From the NCBI RefSeq assembly GCF_030445035.2, contig NC_080699.1, forward strand, positions 10,974,001 to 11,038,000: a stretch of 64,000 nucleotides of DNA, written 5' to 3'. The DNA is from Dasypus novemcinctus (Eukaryota > Chordata > Mammalia > Cingulata > Dasypodidae). Below the pieces are notes generated by a model. It worked only from the letters and a program-made list of their open reading frames with translations, was not told the DNA's origin and ran no database searches. Positions 23,830-34,175 of this stretch are shown here, piece by piece (positions within the stretch are counted from its first letter, which is position 1; each line of letters begins with the position of its first letter). Made by a program: the position numbers and the translations under genes.

Positions 23830-24060
23830 AATTAGGATGGATTTAGGAAGCAGGCTTGAATCCTGGTCTACCACCTATTAGCGAGGCAAACTTTGACAGG
23901 CTACTTATTGCTTCTCTGCTTCATTTTCCTCAAATGAGAGTGAGGATAAAAATTTTACCTTCCTCATTGGATTTTTATAAGGATGCAATGAGTAAGATAT
24001 ATGGGAAGTACTTAGAACAGTGCCTGCAGATATCAAGTTTCATATAAATGTTAACAGCAT
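23830..24060 (+). mobile_element. MIR, near full length
   Basis: TTGAATCCTGGTCTACCACC, TGCTTCATTTTCCTCAAATGAG, GGATGCAATGAGTAAGAT and ACTTAGAACAGTGCCTG follow the MIR consensus in order. Confidence 0.88.
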
Positions 24061-24224
24061 CATTATTATCACCTGCTACGATAAACACAATGAGGACTTA
24101 GGAAACAAAACAGCAATGTTCCCACACACACACTACTCATCCCTAGATGAGCAGTTTAGTGCCATTGTCCTAAAGTGGCATGCTTCTGTGCCTGTCTCTC
24201 CCTGTCCTTCTTCCAGATTCTAGG

Positions 24225-24330
24225 CTCCTCAGGGGCACGACTGTCATATCACTCGTTTGTATAACCCTAATACCTAGCATTGGGCAGACATATAGAAAAT
24301 ACTCAATACTGGTTTTTGATGATGGGATTG
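24225..24330 (+). mobile_element. L2 3' end
   Basis: TTCTAGGCTCCTCAGGGGC, then CCTAATACCTAGCATTGGG and AGAAAATACTCAATA match the 3' terminal wording of L2. Confidence 0.7.
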
Positions 24331-24439
24331 AATGCTAGAAGTTCAGCGGTATCACAGTAGGCTCAAATCACTGTTAAGGATTCTCTGGTTAATTCTTGTC
24401 CTTGATAATAAGTATGATGAGAAACAATTTTGCTCCTCA

Positions 24440-24560
24440 GTCCCATTAGCCACATTTCAAGTACTCAGTAGATTCATGTGACTATTGGCTACCACTTTAG
24501 AGAACGTGGATGTAGAACATGACCATCACTGCAGAAAGTTCAACTGGACAGAGTGCTGGG
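24440..24560 (+). mobile_element. Non-autonomous hAT-type DNA transposon end
   Basis: TAGCCACATTTCAAGTACTCAGTAG, then GGCTACCACTTTAGA and GCAGAAAGTTCAACTGGACAG match the right end of a common mammalian hAT element family. I cannot fix the family name. Confidence 0.6.
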
Positions 24561-25179
24561 CCAGAGGTTAAGTGGCTTGTCCAAATTTACAGAGCCAGGA
24601 AAGACTAGAACTGAAGAGGGGAAAAGGTGGGAAGGACCTACTCTTGTGGTAGTTTTCTTGAAAAAAAACAAAAGAGGCAGGCTCTGTTTCCAGCCTTCTG
24701 GGCATCTAAAATTCAAGTGTCTGTTAAGCATCCCCAGATTACCTATGTTTCTCATGCCCCCAATTCTGCCTTTACAGAAGAATCCAGGGTTCTGGAATGC
24801 TCTAAAATAGAAAGTAAAAAGCCCGGAGGAAGTACATGCATGATGAAAGTTCTCTCTGCTTCCTGCCTAGTCACAATCTTGGGAGAACTTTTCTTATTAA
24901 ACAACCATCTGGTGAACTCCAAAAACTGGAAACAAAAATGTGACTAAGACAGAGTTCATATCTTCATGGAAATTATAATACTTGTATGGAGAAAGAAATT
25001 TAAATGAATTATTTCCTCTTCTAAGTCTCCTTGGCTTGTTCCTCCTCTTCCCTCTTGAACCTCTTCGATTTTGATCTTTGAGACACAATCCTTCATCTTC
25101 TTCTCTTCTTCATATCCCAGATTCTCTATTCTCAATGTTTTAATCAACATCTTTATAAAAAGAATCCTAAATTTAAAGC

Positions 25180-26030
25180 TTCAGCCCAAAACTCTCTCTT
25201 GAATTCTAGAACATATTTCCAACTGCTCATGAATTCATTTGATTTCTGCAAACTCATGTCCAATAGGAAACTTACACTCAATAACTCCTCATCTCTCCCA
25301 CCTAACCATGCTCCACCCACAATTTTCCCAATTTCAATTGATGGCAACTCCAACCTTAAAAAGGATCAGGTCAAAGTCTTTATAGCTATCCTCATGCTTA
25401 ACTACTCTATTTCTCTTATAACCAACATCCAGGTCATCAGCAAATCCTGAAGGCTTTACCATCAAAATATCTAGAATTTTATCCTTTACCACACCCTGGT
25501 CTAAGCCATTTCCATCTTTCACCTGGATTTTGGCATTAAGTTTCCTAATAGGTTGTCCTACAGCAACACTAACATATTTCCCTCTCCATTTGTTTATTTA
25601 CAGCACAGCAACCTCCACAAGCATTTCCAAATATGTTAGATTATACCTCTCCTATGCTCAAAACCTCCAAATGACATACCATTTCATTCAGAGTAAACCC
25701 CCAAACTCTCACACTGGCCTACAAGTTCAATCCTTAACCTGAACTTCATTTGCCCTCTTTTTCTCCTGCTCTCATGCTCATTCCACTCTAGCCACACTGG
25801 TTTCTTTGCCTTTCCTTGAACAATTCAGGTAAGCTCTTACTTAAGGTCTTTGTTCTAACTGCTCCTTCTGCCTGGAAAACAATTATCCTGCTTATCTGCA
25901 TGACTAACTTGGTTACTTTCTTCAGATCACTGAACTCTCTGTTGATTAGCCAAACCACAGGGCTCCCATCTCTCAGTGAATCTCTTTGAAGACCCCATAT
26001 ACCTTAGTCTAGTGTTTTTTAATGCAAAGA
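25180..26030 (+). mobile_element. L2-like LINE fragment
   Basis: The 3' part (25640-26000) has clear L2 wording: CAAACTCTCACACTGGCCTACAAG, GCTCATTCCACTCTAGCCACACTGG and CTTCTGCCTGGAAAACAATT. The 5' part is more diverged. Confidence 0.7.
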
Positions 26031-27529
26031 GCCTGCAAAAATAAAATAAAAAAGACCAGTCTACATGTCTCAGGAATAATCTTTAGACACCCATCAGACA
26101 ATTTAGAGGTCCCTTCTCTGTGAAGAGACTTGTCATATAAGAGGTTTATTGGCCCCACAATTAATTTTTCTGTCTGGACAATTATATTGGCAATGACATT
26201 GAATACAACCTCCCAAAGGCTTCTCATCACACCAAGGAAGTCTCTGCTAAACTTGGTCTTCATTTTATCCTCCTCTTTCCATTCTCACTCAGCAGCACTG
26301 CACGTTTTTCTGTGTTTCCTGAATATCCCATGCCTGCTGCTGTGGTGAGAACTTGGTACTTGCTGTGTTCTTGGCTTGTGTGTATCTTCCCCAAGATCTA
26401 TGCAGGGCTGACTTTTGTCATTCAAATCATCAGCATGTCCACTGACCACAAAGCAGCAGCAGTTCCATTCTACCCTAATCTCTCCCGTTGTCCTGGTTTT
26501 TGTTTTGTTTTGTTTTTTGTTTTTATAGCTCTCATCACTAATTACAATCATTTTATTTCTTTTTTATTCTAATTGCCACCCTAACCCCACTAGAATGGAA
26601 AATCCATGTGTGTTTTATTTCAATACAATATACCCAAGCCAAAAAAAAACAGTGATTGTCAGTAGATACTCAAAAATTTTTGTTGAATAAGTGAACTAAT
26701 GGACAGGTGTATGGATTGGTGAGTTCCAACAATTCAGTTTAAATTGTGACCTAAATTGCTTCATAAACTAAGTCTACCACTGGCAAATTAAGTTGCAGGA
26801 CATTGGAGCCTTGGTATCATTCTAGTACAAAACCTTGAAATGAGAATGAGTGTGTTTTGTTAGGAAAAGAGTCCAATATGACTGGCAAAGTAGGATAGAA
26901 ACTGAGGTTGAAGAGGTAGAATGTGTGTGCCACATTAAGAATTGTGGGCTTTGACCTCAGGACAATGGTAGAATGAGAGGACAAAGCATTTCAAGTAATG
27001 GAGTGACATTTTATTGAGTGTTATAATTTAGGTTGTTATCCTGACCATTCCTACTACTATTTTGTGTCTTTTGGCTTTGGCACAGGAAAGAAATGGCCTT
27101 CAAAATGTAAATAAAGCAAAGGAGGGAGCAGGAGGGAAGAGAGTGACTGGTTCTAACTGGCCTTCAAGTCCTTTCAAGAACCACGAGGTCGCTGTCTATT
27201 ACTTACCTGTGGAAACCAGGATACATCTGTTTAGATCAATGCCGTAGGAGTGGGTTATCTCCTCAAATAACAGAAAAATAGAAAGATACTCCAAACAAAG
27301 GGCAAGAGCTGGTCTAAACATGAAGCAGAGATTGGGAGAATTTTACAGGAACAATGCAAAGGGGAGCAGGGGGAGCAGACAGCATAATCTGTGCACAGAA
27401 ATAGAGGAGGCCAAAGTATTTGGGATGGCTGAGTCATCAGTCATCTGGCAAGTGAATAAAAAAGCACATTTGATCACCCAGTTATGAGGGCAAGGTGAGA
27501 TACCCTTTAAACAGAATGGAAGAATCTTA
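26031..27529 (-). other. Caspase intron sequence between exon 4 and CARD
   Basis: An L2 3' end lies near 26580-26700 (TTTTTGTTGAATAAGTGAA). A minus-strand open frame at 26263-26009 was considered and rejected as a CARD. The rest is unassigned. Confidence 0.45.
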
Positions 27530-27761
27530 TCAGAATTCCAGTTTGGAAGCCAGAGTGGAATCTCTTTGACAGATATCATTGATAAATATTTGGCCAGCGT
27601 GGGACCCTTTGCAAATCATGAAGTCAGTCAGCTCATGGGCCTTGTGGAGACATTTTTCTTTTTCACCATCTCCATCTCCTCTTGGCTCAGCACACTTTTC
27701 ATTAGTAAGTCATCCAGCAAGCTTTTAAATGTGTCCTCAGCCATGGAATTAAAAAAATTTT
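27530..27761 (-). pseudogene. CASP4: Caspase pseudogene exon 2, main part (CARD)
   Basis: The minus strand encodes the helical core of a CASP1-type CARD: SLLDDLLMKSVLSQEEMEMV, then in a shifted frame KAHELTDFM, QIFINDIC and DSTLASKL. The frame is broken at the helix 3-4 region, where a deletion of about 7 bp relative to caspase-1 puts TGA in frame. The exon runs into a stop near 27532-27530, and the donor that should follow reads AAGAT rather than a GT site. The ATG at 27744-27742 lines up with an internal Met of caspase-1, not the true start. The 5' part of the exon lies beyond a SINE at 28126-28165. Confidence 0.9.
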
Positions 27762-28125
27762 CGGGAAGCGGACTTGGCCCAGTGGTTAGGGCGTCCGTCT
27801 ACCACATGGGAGGTCCACGGTTCAAACCCCGGGCCTCCTTGACCCGTGTGGGGCTGGCCCATGCGCAGTGCTGATGTGCGCAAGGAGTGCCCTGCCATGC
27901 AGGGGTGTCCCCCCCGTAGGGGAGCCCCACGCGCAAGGAGTGCACCCGGAAGGAGAGCCGCCCTGCCCGAAAGAAAGCGCAGCCTGCCCAGGAATGGCGC
28001 CACCCACACTTCCTGTGCTGCTGACGACAACAGAAGCATACAAAGAAACAAGACGCAGCAAACAGACACAGAGAACAGACAACCAGGGGAGAGGGGGGGA
28101 ATAAAATAAAATAAATAAATCTTTA
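27762..28125 (+). mobile_element. DAS-type SINE inserted into the caspase CARD exon
   Basis: It begins CGGGAAGCGGACTTGGCCC with A-box TGGCCCAGTGG (27775-27785) and B-box GGTTCAAACCC (27819-27829), and ends in AAATAAATCTTT. It is flanked by AAAAAAATTTT (27751-27761 and 28126-28136). Reading across this duplication on the minus strand rejoins the two parts of the CARD exon. Low divergence from its GC-rich consensus suggests a fairly young insertion. Confidence 0.95.
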
Positions 28126-28165
28126 AAAAAAATTTTTTTCCTTTCTTCCTTTAGGAGATTTTCAT
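28126..28165 (-). pseudogene. CASP4: Caspase pseudogene exon 2, 5' part (CARD N-terminus)
   Basis: The minus strand reads DENLLKEERKK, matching the start of caspase-1 CARD (DKVLKEKRKLF type). It follows an acceptor-like CTTACTTCCTATAG. The SINE follows at once. No family-typical initiator codon was found in this exon; an upstream ATG exists in frame but lies in intron-like sequence. Confidence 0.82.
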
Positions 28166-28450
28166 CTATAGGAAGTAAGACCATGGCAAAAGTTATAACC
28201 ACCTTAAGAATTTCATTAAAAGCAGCTTATGAGAACTAGCAAGATGGTGGCAGAATAAGGCGCTCCTAGAGTCAGCTCCTACTACAAGGCACTTAGTAAA
28301 CACAGAGAGCTATCTGAGCTAGCTGAAGCACCTGTTTGGTGGCTCCAGGATGACAGAAGAGCATCTTGCAATGTCCTTGAAGGAGTGGAAGGAGGAGAAT
28401 GCCCATCTGCAGAGAAGACTCCTGAGTAGAGTGCTCCACGACCCAGAGGC

Positions 28451-29195
28451 CAGTGCCATCCTCCACTGGAGACACAAGCCACCTCAGGAGCTGTTCCACA
28501 GTTGGAATTGAAAACTCCACTTCCCAAAAACAGGGGAGGAAGAGATGGTTGGCACCAACTTCAGCTACTGATGAGTAAATTCAGCGAGCTACAGCATAAT
28601 CCTGAGAAGAGCTAAAGTTTGAGCCTGTCCGAGTAGAAAGAGGCCGGGAGCCACCATCTTAACTCCACGCCTGGCACTGAGGATCCCAGTGCTGGTGGGA
28701 ACTGCCTTCTTTCCATCCAGATCATGTTGCAGCTCTAGCCTAAGCCCCAGTGCCATCTCCAACTGGGAGGAACCTGCGGGGACCTTCGTCAGCCTCTCTG
28801 GGAAATTACCAGCCAAGCCGCAGGGGCCAGTGATTGTCCTACACTGGTGGCACAAGCCGCCCCAGGAGATGTTCAGTGACTGGAATTGGAAGTTCCATTT
28901 CCCAAAAACAAGGGAGGAGGAGACAGTTGGCTGCCAATTTCAGCTACTGATTGGGAGACTCAGATGGCTAAGGAATAACCTAAGGAACAGCTGGGATATG
29001 AAACTGTCAAAGTTGGAAAGAGGCCATTGGCCACCATTTTGACTCTGCCCCCAGCCTGAGGAGAAGCCAGGATGACCACATATCACAGTGATGGTAGGAA
29101 TCAGTTTTTTTCACCAGAATCAGCCTGCAGCCCTAGCCTGGGCTTCAGCTCCGCCTCTGGCAGGGAAGAGTCTGGCTAGCTCTGCACCAGCCTAT
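28451..29195 (+). repeat. Two tandem ~377-bp units in the L1 5' UTR
   Basis: Unit 1 starts CAGTGCCATCCTCCACTGG at 28451 and unit 2 CAGTGATTGTCCTACACTGG at 28828. Both contain AAGCC[A/G]CC[T/C]CAGGAG, GGAATTG, CCCAAAAACA and TTTCAGCTACTGAT-type segments in the same order. The L1 at 38378 has only one such unit. Confidence 0.85.
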
Positions 29196-29666
29196 CCAGG
29201 TTATGTTGGGTACTTTGGGTGCCACAAACTGAATAATCAGAAGTCTACCAGGGCAACTGTGTTCATCTTGGACCCGCACTGCATAGATTGCTGCCCACAC
29301 CTGCAGCTCCATCCCCACCCCAGGCAGGAAAGAAAGGGACTTAAAGCTTCATCAGTCTCTCTGTGCAACCACAGTCTAGGCCTGCATGACTTGGATTTTA
29401 CCATACAACTGTGACTCTGTCCCTACCTCTGGGAAAGGAGAAAGTTGGAAGAAGCTTCATTGGTCCCTGGGGCAATGAGCACAGATTGAGCCTCCACAGT
29501 TTAAAGCACCAATTACATCCTTGGCTCTTGCTGCACAACCAGCAAGGGAAAAAGGACAAGAAGCCCTAAACTAAAGAGAAAAATTGCACCCAGAATAAAT
29601 ATGCTAATAAAACAGATGCCAAAATACCAACCAAAAATTACAATCCACACCAAGAAACAGGAAGAT

Positions 29667-30592
29667 ATGGCCCAGTTTAAGGAACAAGATAAGCCTCCAG
29701 ATGACATAAAGGAGTTGAGACAACTAATCATAGATGTTCAAATAAATCTCCTTAATAAATTCATTGAGATGGCTAAAGAGATTAAGGATATTAAGAAGAC
29801 ACTGGATGAGCACAAAAAAGAATTTGAAAGCATGCATAGAAAAAGAGCAGATCTTATGGGAATGAAAGGCACAATCAATGATATTAAAAAAATATTGGAA
29901 TCATATAATGCAGATTTGAGGAAGTAGAAGAAAGGGTTGGTGAACTTGAAGAAATGGCCTCTGAAAGTGAACATACAAAAGAACAGATGAAGAAAAGAAT
30001 GGAAAAAATTGAACAAGATCTCAGGGAACTAAACATCAGCCAGAGATGTGCAAACATACATGTCATGGGTATCCCAGAAGGAGAAGAGAAGGGAAAAGGG
30101 GCAGAAGGAATATTTAAAGAAATAATGTAAGAAAATTTCCCAACCTTATTGATGGACATAGATATCCATGTCCAAGAAGCCTAACATGCTCCCATCTGAA
30201 AAAAATCTGTATAGACCAACTCCAAGAAACCTACTCATCAGAATGTCAAATGCCGAAGACAAGGAGAGAAGTCTGAGAACAGCAAGTGAAAAGGAATGCA
30301 TAACATATAAGGGATACCCAATAAGATTAAGTGCTGATTTCTCACCAGAAACCATGGAAGCAAGAAGACAGTGTTCTGATATATTTAAGATACTATGAGA
30401 GAAAAACTTCCAACTAAGAATTTTATATTCAGCAAGACTGTCTTTCAAAAATGAGGGTAAGATTAGAATATTTACAGATAAACAGAAACTGAGAGAATTT
30501 CTAAGCAAGAGACCAGATTTTCAGGAAATGCTAAAGAGTGTGCTAGAGCCTGAAAAGAAAAGACAGGAGAGAGAGGCCTGGAAGAGAGTCTA
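29667..30592 (+). pseudogene. L1 ORF1 remnant
   Basis: It begins MAQFKEQDK, continues as a charged coiled-coil (EMAKEIKDIKKTLDEHKKEF) and, after a stop near 29925, resumes in other frames with the RRM-like and C-terminal segments (IPEGEEKGKG, ADFSPETMEARRQ, FTDKQKLREFLSKRPDFQE). ORF1 protein is the RNA-binding trimeric chaperone of the L1 particle. It is frameshifted and not functional. Confidence 0.85.
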
Positions 30593-31769
30593 GAAATGAA
30601 GATTATATCAATAAAAGTAATTAAAAGTGTCAAAAGAGCGGTGAAAATAAAATATGACAGATAAAACTCAAATAGAAATAAACTTAACCAATGATGTAAA
30701 GTACTTGTATTCAAAAAACACCACCCAATGTTAAAAGAAATCAAAAAAGTCCTGAATAAATGGAAGAATATTCCATGCTCATGGATTGGAAGACTAAATA
30801 TCATTAAGATGTCAATTCTACTCAAATTGATATACAGATTCAATGCAACCCTGATAAAAAGTCTACCAGCATTTAAAAAAAAAAAAAAAGGAAACACAAT
30901 TATCAAATTTATTTGAAAGGGTAAGGTGTCCTGAATAGCCAGAAACAATATAAAAGGAAAAACGAATCCTCGTCTCCAGACTTTACGTCATACTACCAAG
31001 CTGTAGTGGTAAAAACAGCATGGTACTGGCATAAGGACAGACACATAGACCAATGGAACCAAATTGAGCTCAGAAACAGACTTTTACATGTATGGTCAAG
31101 TGATTTTTAACTACCCTGTCAAACCCACACAGCTTGAGCATAACAGTCCATTCAGCAAAATGGTGCTGAAAGAACTGGATATCCATAGCTGAAAGAAGGA
31201 GAGGACCCCACCTCACACCTTATCCAAAAATTAACTCAAAATGGATTGAAAACTTAAAAATAAGAGCAAGAACCATAAAACTTCTAGAAGAAATTGTAGG
31301 AAAATATCTTCAAGAGCTGGTGGTAAGTGGTGGATTATTAGCAGAGATAAGAGAAGGACTTAGATGGACTAGTGATGTTTAGTGTATGTAGAAGTTTTAA
31401 TTAGCTTTACTGTAAAAGTGTGGAAATTATGGAATGGATGGTAACAAATAGTGAGTAATAGCTAGTTTATAAATGGGGATGTGGCTAAAAATGGTAGTCT
31501 AGGTATGTAAATGCCAAGTGACAGAATGCTAGAGGATAATCTAGGAACTGAATAGCACGGTAAACCAAGAGGTGGATGAGAACTGTGGTTGATGGTACAG
31601 ATGCAAGCGTGAGCTAGAGTAAATGTATATCACTACTGGAGGGTGTTGGGAAAGTGTGGGAAAAATAAACTAGAATGACCTATGGACTGTGTTTAGCAGT
31701 AATAATATAATACTCTTGCATCTAAGCCAAAGATATACTGTGTTGATAATGGGGCAGTACGGAAAATGT

Positions 31770-32421
31770 GAGCCAAATGTACACTACGGACATGGTCACA
31801 ATCAGATGATATTATCTTATCTGTAACAAATGTTCCACCACAGTGTGTTGTGTTGATGGAGGGGTATTGTTTGGGAATTCTGCACACGTGCATGATTGTT
31901 TTATAAGTTTATAACTTCTGTCACAAAAAATATATTTAAAAAATAATAATAAGGTGGGTCGAGGGAAAAACACACTAAATGTAAGATAAGGACTAGGATT
32001 AGTAGTAATATTTTGACAGTATTCTGTCATAATTTGTAACAAACGTCTCATGACAATGCAAAGTATTGGTGGAGGGTTGATGTATGGGACCCCTGTATGA
32101 TGTTATGCATGTTTGATTTGTAAGTTCACAACTTTCACTATACACTTAATTGTTTATGTATGTTTATATATAAATGATATAAAGATAATAATAATAGGGA
32201 GGGTTGGTGGAAAATACTTCGGTTAGTAGTAATATTTTGACAATGCTCTTTAATCATTAGTTAAAAAGGTTTAACAACAATGTAAGGTGTTGGTGGTGGG
32301 GTGAGTTATGAGAGTCCTGTATGATGTTATATATGTTTGTTTTGTAAGTTCACAACTATTACTATACACTCATTGTTTATGTATGTTTGTGTGTGGTTTA
32401 TATATTTCAATAAATTTTTTT
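31770..32421 (+). repeat. Three tandem 3' UTR units of L1
   Basis: Units near 31770-31955, 31956-32195 and 32196-32421 each hold the order TAGTAATATTTTGACA (or its degraded form), TAACAAA, TTGGTGGAGGG-type, ATGATGTTAT and TTTGTAAGTTCACAAC. The L1 at 38378 ends in a single unit. Confidence 0.8.
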
Positions 32422-32437
32422 TTAAAAGCAGCTTATG

Positions 32438-33660
32438 CAGTGGAAGCATAGAAAGATTGAGAGGTAATGAATTTTTGTCTGTTTTTTGTTTTTATTCTTA
32501 TTGAAACAATGAAAATGCTTTAATAATGATTCAGTTGATGAATGCACAACTATGTGATTATACCAAATACCATTAATTGTATACTTTGGATGGAGTGTAT
32601 GCTTTGCTCATGTATTTGTCACCTTCATAACTGGGACCCTCTTTTTTTTATTATTTATTTATTAAGGAAGTGAGAGAAAAGAAATGGGAGAAAACAACAG
32701 ATCATGAGTCCTAGGTAGAGAGGAAAGGGCTAAAGAGGGATAAAGTGGGCTGATTTGCAGACTACAATTCTGCATTACGGATTATAAATGCTCAGGTTTT
32801 CCTTGCCTGTTGGTCCAGGCAGTGGGGAAGAAGGCAAGAGCAGGACGGAAGAAGTCCAGATAGCCAAATATCCCTTACTGATTTCCACTTTTAACCTCTA
32901 TTCACTGGTCAGGCGTCATAGAGAAAGGCCTATTGACTTTCTCTAAGGTCCCGGTCACTCTTTCTCAGCCCATGACCCTGGCTCCCAGGATCCTAACCCA
33001 GAGAAGTCACCACAAAGCTTTATTAATATCAGCTCTTCTCCCAGTTTTGCGCGGGTGAGTCGCTAGGCAGGGTCCAGAAGCTCCAACTGTGCCATCACTT
33101 GGATGGCTATGTCCATGGAAATCAGAGTCCATAACAGTCCCATTCATATCATTTTTCCTTTCTCTTTTTTTAGGGACAACAGCCCATGATGATCCTATTA
33201 CGCAGATTCTGAAGCTCATTCATGTCAGGAGGTTTGAGCATTCAGGAAAGAAGCACAAAACACACACAGAGAAAGTGAGGTTACATCCCTTCCTGACTCC
33301 CCCTTCCCCTCCAAACGCCAGGAAGCGGAGGCGGCTCTGGGCCTGCAGCTCCTTCCCAGGGGCGAGGCAAGCAGTGCCTGCAAGAACACAGACCAGGCAG
33401 GCGGCTCCTTCCTTCCTACCTCCCCAAGCACCGCTCACCCAAACTATGCAGAGTCCAAGAAGAATTGTCAAATGAGCAGATACCTTCCGAAAATCTCTCT
33501 CCTAAAGCCCTGTTCAGGTATCAGAAGAGACTTACAGCCATGGCCTCTGAAGCTCATGTCTTAGGAGCTGAGAAAAAACAGAGGAGAAGAAAACTGCCGA
33601 CAGCAGAGGCAGCCAGCAGCCTCCTCCTGTTGGGGCTGGTCGTGGACACACCTTAGGAAA
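32438..33660. other. Unassigned sequence
   Basis: No gene or named repeat is seen. The stretch 33030-33660 is richer in GC than its surroundings and has several overlapping open frames on both strands, none with a recognisable domain or consistent splice sites. Confidence 0.45.
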
Positions 33661-33669
33661 CAGTTATTG

Positions 33670-34175
33670 CACTGCACACACGCACATATACACAGCTACA
33701 CACACATGCACACACATGGATATATCCACAGCTACACACACACACGGTTATACAGCTCTACACACATGCACACACACGGATATACACAGCTCTACACACA
33801 CACATGGATATACACAGCTCTACACACACGCACACACACGGATATACACAGTTCTACACACACAGATATACACAGCTCTACACACACGCATACACACGGA
33901 TATACACAGCTCTACACACACACATGGAAATACACAGCTCTGCACACACTCACACATGGAAATACACAGCTCTACACATACGCACACACACAGATATACA
34001 CAGCTCTACACACACACAGATACAGCTATACACATGTGCACACACACTATATACACAGCTCTACACACACACAGATATACACAGCTCTAACGCACGCACA
34101 CACATGGCTACACACAGCTCTAACACACGCACACACATGGATACACACAGCTCTACACACACGCACATATGCTTT
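33670..34175 (+). repeat. CA-rich minisatellite
   Basis: About 500 bp of imperfect units built on GGATATACACAGCTCTACAC plus a variable (CA)n/CGCACA block, unit length roughly 30-45 bp. The open frames translating to HTHTDIHSST-type repeats are products of the repeat and not genes. Confidence 0.93.

Larger units (their letters stand above)
12132..28165 (-). pseudogene. CASP4: Inflammatory caspase (caspase-4/5/11-like) pseudogene, whole locus
   Basis: Seven exon remnants occur in family order on the minus strand: CARD, linker, large subunit, active site, inter-subunit, small subunit and C-terminus. In intact relatives the CARD senses cytosolic LPS (caspase-4/11) and the protease cleaves gasdermin D to trigger pyroptosis. 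Exons 4, 5, 7, 8 and 9 keep open frames and GT-AG borders in matching phase. Disabling changes are a SINE in the CARD exon, a frameshift with stop in CARD, a changed CARD-exon donor, loss of the 5' half of exon 6 with the catalytic histidine, and Gln to His in the QACRG pentapeptide. Catalytic-domain wording (SENL/AFCSS, KYSWCC, PTIER) favours caspase-4/5/11 over caspase-1 or -12. The CARD is closer to CASP1/CARD18 type. Orthology is inference; the caspase family itself is certain. No exon 1 or exon 3 was found. Confidence 0.9.
28232..32421 (+). mobile_element. L1 element, internally deleted, in caspase intron 1
   Basis: The 4.19-kb element is bounded by a perfect 16-bp duplication TTAAAAGCAGCTTATG (28216-28231 and 32422-32437). 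Order: 5' UTR starting GAGAACTAGCAAGATGG (28232-29600), ORF1 remnant (29667-30592), a late ORF2 piece (about 30650-31330) and 3' UTR (31340-32421). The endonuclease and most of the reverse transcriptase are absent: sequence jumps from the ORF1 end to the ORF2 C-terminal third near 30640. It ends in AATAAA plus a T-rich run and almost no A-tail. Confidence 0.93.

Noticed and set aside
26009-26263. Minus-strand open frame of 84 codons with faint CARD-like spacing (MRSLWEVVFNVI...QTEKL)
   Set aside because: Residue matches are near chance, codon-level similarity to CASP1/CASP4 is weak, and a much clearer CARD exon exists at 27530-28165.
33007-33475. Possible exon in GC-richer DNA between L1 elements
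   Set aside because: Open frames on both strands without a motif that I recognise; a splice-like TTTTTTTAG alone is not enough.
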